This document shows positions 1 through 13,772 of a stretch of 64,000 nucleotides of DNA, piece by piece. Source of the DNA: Agroathelia rolfsii (lineage: Eukaryota > Basidiomycota > Agaricomycetes > Amylocorticiales > Amylocorticiaceae); the NCBI GenBank assembly GCA_018343915.1, contig JABRWF010000003.1:3162001-3226000 (forward strand), in the 5' to 3' direction. The position numbers were made by a program, and so were the translations under genes. The notes under the pieces are model-generated. The model saw nothing but the letters and a program-made list of their open reading frames with translations. It was not told the origin of the DNA and did no database searches. Numbering within the stretch: position 1 is the first letter of the stretch; every line of letters starts with the position of its first letter.

Positions 1-8
1 ACATTATA

Positions 9-1838
9 TTACACTTTGCGATGATGAAGAGACTCACCCTTCTCCTCGCGCTCGATATATGCCTGGCGCTCCTCGCGGCTGACAGCGCCAAAGATGATGT
101 CCATCTCTTCGAGCGAGCGGCCCTTCGTCTCAGGAATGAGAAGGGAGAAGACAGCCATGCCAGCGATGTTGATGGTACCGAACATCATGAACAGCTTCCA
201 GCCTAGGTCAGACTCCAAGGAAGGGGTAACCTTGGACACAACAAAATCTGTAATGTTCCGATCAGAAAACGACACGAAATGACCTCATAGTCCGGACTTA
301 CTCCAGAGCCATTGGGAGGCGCTTGCCACGGCCATACCGTAGTGCCTAGTGCGGGTAGGGAAGATATCCGCAACGTAGACCCAAGGAAGAGGACCCCAAC
401 CCATCGAGTAGAAGCATACATAGATGTAGAACATGGCTGCCATAGCCTTGGACGCCGTGGGAGGGGACGCATTCGCGCTGGCATTAGCCGAAGGAGGATG
501 AGTCTTGAGGATGGCGCCAATAATGAAGAAGAGGACACCCATGCCCACGGCAGAGATGAACAACGATAGCTTACGACCGAGACTCTCGACGAAGCCGAAG
601 ACGAAGAGAGCGGTCGCAACGAGCTTGACAATGCCGTAGATACCCGATGCAAGAAGGGAGTTCTTGCGTCCGGTATAGCCGATCTAAGAAAAAGCACCAA
701 TCAGGTGAGCAAGTCTCAGGACCGATTAAAGATAGATGCGGGGTCACATACCGACTTGAAGAATTGCGGGGCATAGTATCCAACCGAGTTCTGTCCACTC
801 CATTGTTGAAGCAAGAAGATAACGAAGGCGATCACGAATCGAATGAAGTTGCCCTTGCCGAAGAAGGCCTCCTTGGCTCCGAGACCCTGTCGAGCCTCAC
901 GCTCCTCATTGATGGCAGCCTCAATCTCAGCCATTTCACGCAGGACGCTGTCATCAGTAGGGCTCTGGTGACGGTAGTAAGCCAAGTTGAGGATAGCCTC
1001 GTCGATGCGGCCCCGGGTTGCGAGCCAACGCGGCGATTCCTGCGAGGACTCGGATGAGCGGACTGAACAAATGAATTGAGAAGCTGTGTGTTTTTACCTT
1101 GACAAATAACAGGCCAATGAAGAGAACACCACAAGGTACCAATTGGAAACCGAATGGAATCCTCCAGACGTTGTCCGAGTTGGGAATCGTAGCACCAATA
1201 CCATAGTTGAGGAAGTAGGAAAGCATGACGCCAAATGCTACCATGACTTGGAAAAGACCCGTAATACGTCCACGGACATCTTTAGGAGAGCATTCCGAGA
1301 CGAAGGCAGGAGAGACAGCCGAGATACCACCAATGCCCAGGCCACTGACTACACGACCACCATAGATGTAGCCGAGACCGCGAGAGCCACCCGCGACGGT
1401 AGTTAAAATCTAGGAAAGCCCACTGAATCGTCTGTCCAAACGCCACAAAAACACAGGAGACTTACAGCACCAACAGCAAAGAAAATTGTGAACAACATGA
1501 TGGTGTATCTCCTACCAATACGCGCAGAGATGGGTGCGCTAGCAAGAGCACCGAAGAAAGCTCCTGCTTGAAGGACAGAGACGACATTGGATGATACATT
1601 GTTGACGTCCTTGGAGGCAACACCGAAGGAGGTTTGGAAGTAGCTGGAACTGACAACACCTCCTGCGATACCTGTGTCGTATCCGAAAAGGATGATGCCC
1701 CAGTAGGCTATGAATGCAAGCCCTGTGTGTATGCGCATATGGTTAGCCCGATTTGGAACGGATAGCAAATAAGATTTGAGGAGACGGACAGTAAACTCTG
1801 ATGTTGACAAAGCGACTTTGAGGTGCAACGCTGTCCAT
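9..1838 (-). CDS. MFS sugar/quinate-type transporter
   Basis: Twelve-TM major facilitator predicted to carry a hexose or related substrate (possibly quinate) across the plasma membrane. About six exons are read from an ATG at 1838 (MDSVAPQS). Family landmarks in order: LFGYDTGIAGGVVSSSYF in TM1, RIGRRYTIM in the loop after TM2-3, GRVVSGLGIGG and SECSPKDVRGRI around TM4-5, QQWSGQNSVGYYAPQFF in TM7, and PETKGRSLEEMD after TM12. The C-terminal tail is short and charged and stops at 9-11. The GQNSVGYYAPQ signature is shared by hexose and quinate carriers, so the substrate is not decidable here. The first exon is short and its donor site is the least certain point. Confidence 0.9.
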
Positions 1839-3053
1839 TGTGCGACGAGGATAGCGTGTGGGGGAAGGTTGTGGGAGGAAGGAGAACCTTGACAGAATCA
1901 GAGTTAGGACGGGGGAGAGTCTTATGTACTTTTTCCTGCGGACCCAGTCATTGGTCGAAGCAAGGAGACGGCCAGTAAACCACCCCCTGGCGGTATCACC
2001 GTTCCGGGTCCGGGCCGTGTACCCCACACAGACCAATCCTATGCATTCCCCACACTACCCCGGATTCCCCACCTGCTCCTGAGGTAATTTTAGTGATTGT
2101 TGGCCACATTTGATGCCCAAGAACCCCTTAGCAAGCCATAATCCCACCAGAGACCACATGAGCGTACGGGGGTGGGTTTACAGTCGAGTTGAAGCCTAGA
2201 GTCGGTGACCAACCCAGGATCCACAAATCCGATATCCCGCGTCAGGTGATTCAGGTACTGGAGCCAATCGAAGTCGTAATATCTGCTTCCGTAATCATAT
2301 GACCCCGCGGCATGATTTCTGTCTCATGCCTCAGGTCTCAGGCTCATCGTCTTGCCCGCAGTTGATGGGGATGATGCCAATGAGACCTAACCACCGCTTA
2401 CACTCTGCCCTGTTCCTTTCCAAGCCCTTGGCGACAGCTTTCTCATGGGGTATGACTGTGGACCCGAAGTACGGCCCCTGCTTGAGCAATTATTAGAAAA
2501 GGTACGAGCAGGAACGACGTCTCATCCATAACTACTGATACATGCCGGTTAATTCGGCCATTCACCATCATCATCGTTTCCTGTGTTTGGGGTGGCTATG
2601 TATAGCCCCCGACAGGGAGAAGCGTTGCTATATGAGTGCTTCCAATGTCTTCCATTGGCCGTGCATGTACATTTTGATGACTCTCACAGGCTCTTTAGGC
2701 TATCCGTTTATCATTGGGCGCGCTAACAGCGCACTCGAAGACGGGATATGATGTAACAATTAATTATACAAGGAGTATAGTATGCTGCTGCATGGTCGCG
2801 GTACATATCCGTACAAAAATTGGATGTACAAAATTGGCAGACAAGTCGATCCGATTACTGCATATGCTCCATTCGTAAAACCGCATGTCCCGCACACCTC
2901 AACTGTGAGGCGCCAGGTGGGCAAAAAGAAGTGCGTAAAAGTAGGTGGCATGGATAATAAACATGTGTGATCAGTACGTGATCCGTGCCCTCCACCTTCT
3001 ATTGATGAAATGATGTCAAGCTGCTCTTTGAGTGGACCAAAAATCAACCAATG
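1839..3053. other. intergenic spacer
   Basis: Promoter side of the MFS transporter and 3' side of the HMG-box gene. Only short open frames without family motifs or plausible splice partners are present. No repeat or RNA gene was recognised. Confidence 0.6.
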
Positions 3054-4323
3054 TCACTGCAGATAGCCCCCTGCGCTTGTTCGCCGCGTGAAATAGCTTC
3101 CTGAACAGCCGGCCTCAAATAAATCATAATAAGTGTTGTCCATGACGGAAGGGTAGTGAGATATTTTGCCCAGGAGACTCTGATTGTAAGAAATCATTTC
3201 CGCCGGAACGCCACCATCCAACGGGGTTATTATTGTTGACGACAGGGCCGGAAGGTTGATCCAACCTTGATATGTGGGGAAAATACCCGGAAAAAGGGAG
3301 TTTTCAGGGAGGGTCTGAAGCGGTGGGACTTCTTCGTAACAAGTGGTGTTAGCGGATACTTGTAACAAATACGAAGCTTGGAATGGATAGCTATCCGACG
3401 TCGGGTCTGTAGAGGAGTAATTGTCAGGACTTCTTTGCGTCCCCTAAATATCGTAAGAAAAACCGGTACGATCAATTATTAAATGATGAGAGATTAATTA
3501 AACAAAAGTGACGTACAGATTCAGAAAATTGCCCGGGCTCTACATTCAAATACTCATCCGATTGGCAGTCCCAAGATAAGGGTAGAATCGGGTCTGCAAA
3601 GGATATACCTGGTGCCGGCAGGACAGGAATCTCGGAGGGGATGTTTGTTAATCGATATTTAACAATACAGCTCGGTCTTCTCCCGCTACTATCGTCCATG
3701 GCACCATTGATGTGTGAGAAAGAATTCACAAATTCCATGGGGATAGGCGCGGCTCCCTGGGGAGGGCACGACGAGGAGCGGCGGGAAGGAAGCATTAAAG
3801 GCGGATCAAAGGGCGGAAAGAGCTTATTTGCTCTGTCCTGGTCTGCCACCGAGTGGTCAGGCGGAGTAGGGGCTAATCGTTCTGCGTCCTGCTTGCTACG
3901 ACAGGACAAAGACGATGTGTCTGCGTGAAGGCGGATCCTCTTCCTAGCGCCATCACCATAGAAGGCAGGATGATCTAGCTTGTGCTGACGCCTTATCCGT
4001 TCCGCACGACAGACCCATGGTTGTTTATCTTTCATTGACATGTCTTGCCAGACTTTGCCTGCAATCCGAGAGATATTACGGTGATCGTGCTCGACGTCTT
4101 CTGGAATGCTCTTCGCTCTCACGAAATCACATCGAAATAGAATGAAGGCGTTTGGGGGACGTGATATATGTCCAGGAGGCCGTTTGCGTCCATGCGACTT
4201 GCGTTTAGAGGTTGTTTTCTCAGAAGACGGCAATGACGCTGAAGCAATTAATGACGAAATAGGATGATTGAGCATCGAGGCGTAGAGGCGTGGCTCCGCG
4301 GTATCATTTGATTTTGAAGGCAT
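3054..4323 (-). CDS. HMG-box (MATA_HMG-type) transcription factor
   Basis: DNA-binding protein of the fungal MATA_HMG/SOX-like class. The box lies near residues 50-120: it opens with ISRPPNAFILFRCDFV, continues through RNISRIAGKVWQDM, and closes with RIRRQHKLDHPAF. It is preceded by a basic stretch (SKRKSHGRKRPPGH) that may act as nuclear localisation signal. Two exons are clear: 3517-4323 and 3054-3443, with the GTACGT donor at 3516 and acceptor TTTAG before 3443; the second exon reads on in frame to a TGA at 3054. The C-terminal half is Pro/Ser/Tyr-rich and has no known domain. A start at 4323 is used; an open frame from 4535 (MSNVLEHD) just upstream could be an extra 5' exon but I found no convincing junction. 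Target genes are unknown; the box alone does not make it a mating-type gene. Confidence 0.85.
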
Positions 4324-6397
4324 ATTGAGTAATTGGAGAAGAGGGATTGTTTCGACGATGTATTAGTGGGTCCAATCACGATAATGGAGTCGATTTGAGG
4401 GCTTAATGGTGGTGTGGGTGTAAGAGGTCTTTGGCGAGCACGAATATGGGGTGAAAGAGCTATATGCACATGGGAGCTTCCTTTGTATTCGTATTGGAGA
4501 GGCGAGGCTGCGTCGTGTTCCAAGACGTTCGACAAAGTCGGAGGCTGTTTACCCCCTTCCCCCTAAAAAAACATAGTGAACCGTCAGCTGTGAAACCTGT
4601 TGTCAAGGCTTGTTGACAGTCGACCCTGAGGCGAGCACAAGATATGTGGAAAAATAGATGCGAGGAGAGAGCATTCCAGATGCTCAAAGGCGTCTTTGTA
4701 TTTTTGCGTCATTGATTTACGAGCCAATGGGTTGGGGGGAAGTTGACGAAATCATAGCTATATATGGTAATCCTCGATCTAGCGCGGCACTTCATGTTAC
4801 CAGCCTGAGTGATTTTTCGACATCACTACCAGCAGCCCATTCATTATACTATATTTACGCGCTTTGTTCTTCTTCCAAAAGGGTATCTTCAGTACTATGC
4901 TCTCCGAAGGCTTTGCGGTAACAATGAGAGCGTAAATTCAGCATCAGTTACTGGTGACCCATGTACTACATCTGCACGCACTAGCTGGATGCAATAAAAC
5001 TGAATTTCTACACTTTCCAAAGAGGCAGCCCTATAAGTGCTGCTTGTTTGTTATTCGGTTAATCCTGACCTTGAACATGAACCTTAAGATTTTGCTGTTT
5101 ATGTTTACCGGTGGTCCGGCGCCTCAGCTGCCAGTGCTTTGCCTGAGAAGAAATCCGGAACGATAACAATGTCCTGCTGCGTGCCTGTATACTTGTAATA
5201 ATTATGGTGCTTGAACTCCAAAAGTTGAAGTGATCATAAGAATCGCTAATTAAATGAGTGCAATTAGGACGAGTACAACAGTACGTCATTGCTACATCAT
5301 CCAGTCGAGTTTCGGTCCACTCATCTTGATCAACTGCGGCACTAATAGTAGTGTTTATAGAGTGTTGAATATAAAGCTCGATATGCGCTTCTTTCAAAAA
5401 CATCACAAGAATATATTCAGCTGGATTACGACCGCGGAAAGCATATTTAAGCATTGGGCTGACATAGCTTTTCGGACGTAGTCCCCGTTACGCCGTCTGA
5501 AGTCATAAATGGAATGCCAGTGAAGCATTCATCAACTTCAATTTCTTCGAGCAATCCCATATTTTTTGTCTGATTTAACTAAAAGCTGGCATTTGTATCC
5601 TCGCAGACGCAAGAAACTGTAGCCGCGACAGAGAAAGACAATGTTGCAGATGACTTATGAGAAGAACTTTCATGACATAGCATGACGCTGGTGAAACGTT
5701 ACAGCTCCAACCCGGCCATCGCGACTGTTCAGTTTCGCAGCGAGCAACCATCAAAGCTACTAGTGTATCCTGATTTCTAGGCTTCGTGGTCCGCTGCCGG
5801 ATATCTAGAGCTCACACGCAAGACGCTTACAGCCTACGGAACGTTTCCGTCCCATCTATGGACTCTTCGGATCTACTAGTACTAGTAGCGCCGTATCCGC
5901 CAATCATCTACCAGTAGTTTGTTCGAACAAAGCAAAATCCATTTCTCCATGCGGTTGCTTTATTTAGTGCGCTCAAACTCCATCTAATTTATAACTAGCG
6001 GTAGACTGATGGGCCGCCGGACCGCGCATTAGATTCGACTGCGACTTGGCAGCTGGGCGTTGGATTTATTTCCACCCATAGCTAGAATCTTGGGGAATCT
6101 GGGGTCAGCAAGCTAAAGCCGCTCGCACCCAGACTTCAGCCTTGCTTATCTCTGGCAAAACCTGGCATCTTAGGTACGAGGTGCCAAACCACCACACTTA
6201 AACTCTTCAATCCTACGATCGAACTAATATTGAACTTGTCGCAAATGAAGTTACCATCTTTGGCTTCTGATTGAAGCTCTAAAAAGTCAAAATTTACATT
6301 ATCTGGGATGCTATTTGATCATAATAGAATTGTATTATATGTATATCCGTTTGCAAATGTACTATCATTAGATCATTGAACAACCCAAATCCTTCAA
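4324..6397. other. spacer with possible unresolved small gene
   Basis: Two kilobases without a confident gene. On the minus strand, coding-looking fragments occur: a frame from the ATG at about 5560 (MGLLEEIEVDECFTG), an open frame between 5454 and about 5290 (RGRNPAEYILVMFLKEAHI), and a frame ending at a TAA near 5114 (TGTQQDIVIVPDFFSGKAL). They cannot be joined by convincing splice sites and match no family I know, so no CDS is called. A perfect 16-bp palindrome lies at 5873-5888. Confidence 0.4.
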
Positions 6398-7501
6398 TTA
6401 TTGCGGCTTATCCGACTTGAAACCGAACCATGAAGGAGTCAATACCCACAGGTCTTCTTTCGACTTCTTCACCGCAGCCACAAACTCCTTTTTACACTCT
6501 CCGCAAATACGCAGTCTGTAATGGTGTTCACCGCAATGGAACTCCTGGCGTTCAACGATTTCGGCCGCTTGAGACAGCGTATAGAGTGGGTCGGCGTCTC
6601 GACCGTGGGTGACTCCTCCTACACCACGCAGAAGCTGGAAGTGGACGTAATGAAAGGCCTCGCGACAATAGCGTCTTCCATTCGCTGGTGCAATCGCCCG
6701 ATACTCGCATTGTTGGGATTCGCGGCGTTCGCGGAGCTCGCGATCGATGAAGCCGGCTATATATCTCTGACCACATTCGCGGCCATACAACACACGTTGG
6801 ACTACTTCACAGGACAGCTGAGTGAATTTGGCGTCATCCTTTCCATAAACCTTGGGACTGGCTCGTACGCCGTAGAAAATATTGCTCGGTCCATAACGCG
6901 AGAGGTCATAGAATGCAGATGAAATCATCTTATCATCCAAGCAATCTTGTGCAAGTTTTGTGTAAAGTTCCATGACAAGGATTGGATGCGGATACAAGTT
7001 GCGGGGGACATAAGCGTGCTCCTCGCTAATGGCTTTGCGCTCCCGCTCATTCCAGTCGAGGAGATTGGATGGCCAGTCAAGTTTCAAACGGTCCAGGCAT
7101 CTGTCTCGAAGCGAGTCGGCGGCGTACTTGATGGATAGGCGCAATACAGAGGAGAGCACTGGAAAATCCTCTGGACGAGGCGTTTGAAAGTATCTAGATA
7201 GCATGAGCAAAGGTTAGAAGGCTTTCGGGATAAAATAATTCGAGTAGACATACATTCCATCATAAATGACCGTAAGAAAATGGAATAGATCCGAAGGATC
7301 GTCGTACAATTCAATCCACGGGCATCCATCGAAGGGATCTTTCTTTGGTGATTGAGGAAGCGATAATATGTCATCAAATACTTCAGAGTGACGTCGGAGG
7401 AGACCTTGATGGACTTTGAAAGCTATAGGAGCGGCTACGAGAACAATGTTGCCATCGGAGAACCAGAGGCGAGATTCGACTTGGGTGTCATGAGAAGTCA
7501 T
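6398..7501 (-). CDS. BTB/POZ domain protein
   Basis: Two-exon gene (7254-7501 and 6398-7193, joined by a 60-bp intron with GTATGT donor) encoding 347 aa. The N-terminus has the BTB/POZ fold typical of the many Agaricomycete members: FSDGNIVLVA, then FKVHQGLLRRHSEVFDDIL with the HxxxL...S..F core, and a hydrophobic DLFHFLTVIYDG helix. Family proteins dimerise or act as adaptors, often for cullin-3 ligases, but no such partner motif is visible. The C-terminal half (about residues 130-347) has conserved-looking Cys pairs (HCGEHHYRLRICGECKKEF) that could bind a metal, which is inference. The start at 7501 (MTSHDTQ) is chosen because it precedes the domain directly; the longer upstream frame to 7591 looks like leader sequence. 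Confidence 0.85.
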
Positions 7502-8485
7502 GATACCAGGGGACTTTGGGAATGTGCGAGGCAGGCAGTGAGTTGTGAGGAGATATGGGCAATATGTCATTGAATTATATTCCCACAGCATATATCGAGG
7601 CTGACAAGTGTCCAGTACTTTCAGTGCTCATACCAGCCGCATCAGACGTCTATATGGCATAAGATCGGATACTAATCGCACTCCAAATAGAGGAGGGATG
7701 TTTGATATTATTTATAGTGTCAGCCGATGCATTTGGGTGATAAACTTGGGTCTTGCATAGTCGACGCAGTTTCCAGTTAAAGTTGTTAGACATAGTCTGC
7801 AAACAAGTTTAGACTGTTGATTATAATCCCTGAACCGGAGAAAAAGCCACCGGCATCAGCGAAGGTAGTACCCGAAAACGCAGATACAAGCGTAAACGTA
7901 AATTCCATAGCTATGATTTCAACACAGCCTAGCCGATTGTTATCTCGATGGGGCTAGTGCTGATTTTCAACCGTGATCTCTGCCGTGGCTCAAGCACACC
8001 GACGTTCGGGTCAATTTGTGAGCCAGCCAGCAGTTTGCTTCCGTGCTGTAGCTGACTAGAAATGAATATAGTTCCGAATCGCATGATCGCGTGATATGAT
8101 GCTGCTTACCAGTGGCTGCTAGCCACTACTACTAATATCAGGAATTCGACTGAAGTCAGACAGCATATGCGAGTGTTTGGCATCATAATCAAATTGATAC
8201 TGAAAACATAAGGAATTTCGATACTTTCCTATAAGCTACGGGAGATGGCCACCGCGCATGGTTTCAAATTACAACGTAGTAATGTACGCCATGTCATTCA
8301 CGTTTGTAGTGTAGTTTGCTTCAGAATAAGAGTGATGTTAAGCTATCATTTAATTTACACGATTTATAAGTTCCTATCTCTCTATGAAAATATAGAAAGT
8401 AAATTTCGAGTCTAGGAAACCTCAAATAATCCTTGAATTTGAACGGTATCCTTGTCAGTGGTGCCGCTGAGGTGTCTTCGATTTC
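7502..8485. other. intergenic spacer
   Basis: About 1 kb of AT-richer sequence between the BTB gene promoter and the small gene ending at 8486. No supported reading frame, RNA gene or repeat was seen. Confidence 0.6.
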
Positions 8486-9006
8486 TTAGCGACTGCTCTG
8501 CGAGCACTGTATCGACAACGACGTTTGAGGCGTTCTAATCACATCAGCAGAAAACTCTACGGAACTCTCTTTATTTTCCCGGTCTGTTTTATCCTCTGGA
8601 GTGAACATAGATACATTTTGCGGAGGGTGGGGCTAGAGGATATAGATCATATCAGCCGAGACGCGTCTGCGCAGAATTTAAGCCTTTACCTCTGCTTTGG
8701 ACGGAACGTCTCCTGATTTGGTATGATATACTGCAAACAAACCGTCCAAATCACTGAATACAGTCTTCACGGATTTAAACGATCGAGCCAACGTTTCGTG
8801 ATGTAACTGTGGCGTGTGTGTGAACATGAGAACATATGCGATACTCGGACAGCATAGAAACATACTATAACCTCCTGTATCGCTCGATTATCCTCCAGCT
8901 GTTGTTCAAATTCGAGCTCCAGAATCCTCTGACGACGAAGTGCATACTTGTCACTGCAAGGCCTTTCCATCATGCGTGGAGTGATTGTTCCCGAGTCAGA
9001 ATTCAT
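8486..9006 (-). CDS. small conserved-looking hypothetical protein
   Basis: A three-exon model gives a 134-aa hydrophilic protein of unknown function. Exon 1 (MNSDSGTITPRMMER onward) is rich in charged residues and likely helical (RQRILELEFEQQLEDNRA). Exon 2 continues HHETLARSFKSVKTVFSDLD, and exon 3 runs from PHPPQNVSMF to a TAA at 8486. All three introns or exon junctions stay in frame: GTATGT donor in exon 1, CCACAG acceptor, then a GTAAAG donor and CTCTAG acceptor with a CTGAT branch-like sequence. No signal peptide or TM segment is visible. It lies head-to-head with PCNA, about 480 bp away. The consistent splicing is the main support; I do not recognise the family. Confidence 0.55.
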
Positions 9007-9392
9007 TCAGAATAGTGGGGTAGTAGGGATAGTGTGGGATGTAGTGTCAAGAGACAGCTCAAGAGATCTCTCGTTCATTGAATCGCATTTATTCCAGCCA
9101 CCAAACCAATTGTCAGCCGCAGGCGCAGTGGTCACCGACTCGGATCATGTGGCCTGTGTTCTTTGGAGGCTGCACCTCAGTGTACAGACTAGCTGAATTA
9201 GCTCTTCATCACAGCTTAGTGGATCATATTATACAGAAAAAAAAAAAAAAAGAGGCCAGGACTGGTCCGTCGTTTCCAGCAGTAGCGTCTCTTGAGCGGC
9301 AGACCGTGACTTGCAAGTCCCAGAATCCCGTTCATGTAGTGGCAGACTGTGGCGGTGGAGTACTGATTCTTTCTTTGGAGAAATCACAGATG

Positions 9393-9437
9393 CGCGTGAC
9401 GTTACGGTGTCACGAACGCGCTCAGTCCGTCGACGCG
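9393..9437. promoter_or_regulatory. cluster of ACGCG (MCB-type) boxes before PCNA
   Basis: Three ACGCG cores lie at 9393-9397 (inverted), 9416-9420 and 9433-9437, 54-98 bp before the PCNA start. ACGCG is the core of the MluI cell-cycle box bound by fungal MBF (Mbp1/Swi6), which drives G1/S transcription of replication genes. The function here is inferred from motif, clustering and gene identity. Confidence 0.6.
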
Positions 9438-9490
9438 CCTTGAGCTCATTCAAGTAATATTTCGCGCTACTAGTATAAACGTACACCATC

Positions 9491-10776
9491 ATGCTCGAAG
9501 CAAAGCTACAAGAGGCCGTTCTTCTCAAGAAGCTCATTGACTGTCTGTATCAAACTTGATCAATCATCGTGGTCCCGCTTACATTCTGGCCTTTAGCTAT
9601 CAAGGAGCTTGTCACAGACGCCAATTTCGAGTGCAATGAAGAGGGCATTGTACGTTGACGCACAGCAATTTGATATTTCACCGCCTTGACTGATAAGCAA
9701 CGCCGAAAACACATAGCACTTGCAAGCAATGGACAACTCGCACGTTGCTCTTGTCTCTGTTCGACTCGACGCCGACGGATTCGGGAGGTACAGATGCGAT
9801 AGACCCATGCCACTGGGTGTCAACCTCGGTGCCCTCATGAAGGTCTTAAAATGTGCCAAGGACGACGATATTTGCACTCTTCGAGCCAGCGATGATGTTG
9901 ACAACCTTAACCTCACATACGAAGCGCGCAACTCGGACCGTCTGGCCGAATATCAGATGAAGCTCATGGACATTGATACGGACTCCCTTGGCATACCCGA
10001 CACCGACTACGACGCGCGCGTGACGATGCCGTCTTCTGAACTTACGCGCATCGTCCGCGATTTAAGTGGTCTGGGCGAGTCTGTTAAGATCGAAGTGAGC
10101 AAGGAAGGCGTGCGCTTCGTAGCTGAAGGTGAATCTGCCAATGGATCCATACTTCTCAAGCAGACCGAGGGTGCACGTGAGCGGTACAAAGACTACGGCA
10201 GATCCAAAGTCAAAAAAGAGGAGAATGAAGATGGAGACGAAGAGGATGAAGAGGAAGTGAGGGCCAAGGCCAAGAAAGAAAAGATCAAGAAGGAAGAGGA
10301 CGTAGAGATGGAAGATGAAGAAGAGGATGCCAAGAAATCAGACGATGGCGAGGAGGAAGTTCCAGATGACGAAGATGAAGAAGAGTCCTCTACGAAAAAG
10401 CGCAAAAAGGCTCCCGCCAAGGTAAGTACTTTCCCTGTCTGGCTGCTGCCGAGTGCTGAAATATCTTACAGTCTAGCAAACCGGTCAAAAAGCAAAAGAA
10501 ATCCGAAGAGCACTCACAGGAAGCTGGTGTCAACATTGAGATGAATCAACATGTTGCCTTGACGTTCTCCCTCAAATACATGAACAATTTCGTAAAGAGC
10601 GCCTCTCTTTCTGATACAGTACAACTTATGATGAGCAATGATGTCCCATTATTGGTAAACATTTTATCTTGACCAACGAGCCTCATGAAAAACTAATATG
10701 ATGTCCCTAGGTGTCCTACCACTTCAACACGGGTTTCATTCGGTACTACTTGGCCCCCAAGATTGGAGATGACTGA
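9491..10776 (+). CDS. PCNA (POL30): proliferating cell nuclear antigen with enlarged charged loop
   Basis: The sliding clamp that tethers DNA polymerases and repair factors in the nucleus. Five exons: 9491-9542, 9597-9649, 9717-10421, 10472-10654, 10711-10776, total 352 aa against the usual 255-265. Landmarks: MLEAKLQEAVLLKKLID at the N-terminus, LQAMDNSHV, GRYRCDRPMPLGVNL, LKCAKDDDICTLRA, the interdomain region with LGIPDTDY, and the C-terminal YYLAPKIGDD that contacts PIP-box partners. After residue 185 (LLKQTEG) about 95 extra residues of alternating Glu/Asp and Lys runs intervene before the conserved VNIEMNQHVALTF strand. The insertion is coded partly in exon 3 and partly in exon 4 and contains KKRKK- and KKQKK-type basic clusters. 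The rest of the clamp looks intact, so this should be a working PCNA with a long flexible tail in one loop. Confidence 0.95.
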
Positions 10777-10952
10777 TCACAATCATAATATTTCTCTTCT
10801 ACCGCTTTATTATTGCTACAAAATTTGCTGCGTCATCTTGATTCTTTAATACAATCCATTCAACATTCGCCATAACATGACGATGATACATTTTTGTTAC
10901 TGTTTAACTTTTTTTTCTGTGAAGCCCGACCGCTGAAAATTAGTTAATAAAT

Positions 10953-13596
<2,644 letters not shown>

Positions 13597-13613
13597 TCAA
13601 CTGATGATTCGAC

Positions 13614-13620
13614 TGACTCA
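13614..13620. promoter_or_regulatory. TGACTCA amino-acid control element
   Basis: A perfect TGACTCA, the site bound by Gcn4/CPC1 in fungal general amino-acid control, lies about 113 bp upstream of the lysine/polyamine fusion gene start. Regulation is inferred from the motif and the pathway. Confidence 0.5.
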
Positions 13621-13772
13621 TGTTGCAGTCAGATAATAACTTGGACGGCTCTTGCACAATAATTTGAAATTTTTGTCATTTATCATTCTGAATTGCCAGT
13701 AACAAGAAAAAAAATCCAATCCCTATTTGCGCATGGGGGGTGGGTGAGGGTATCATAATATACAATTTTTTT

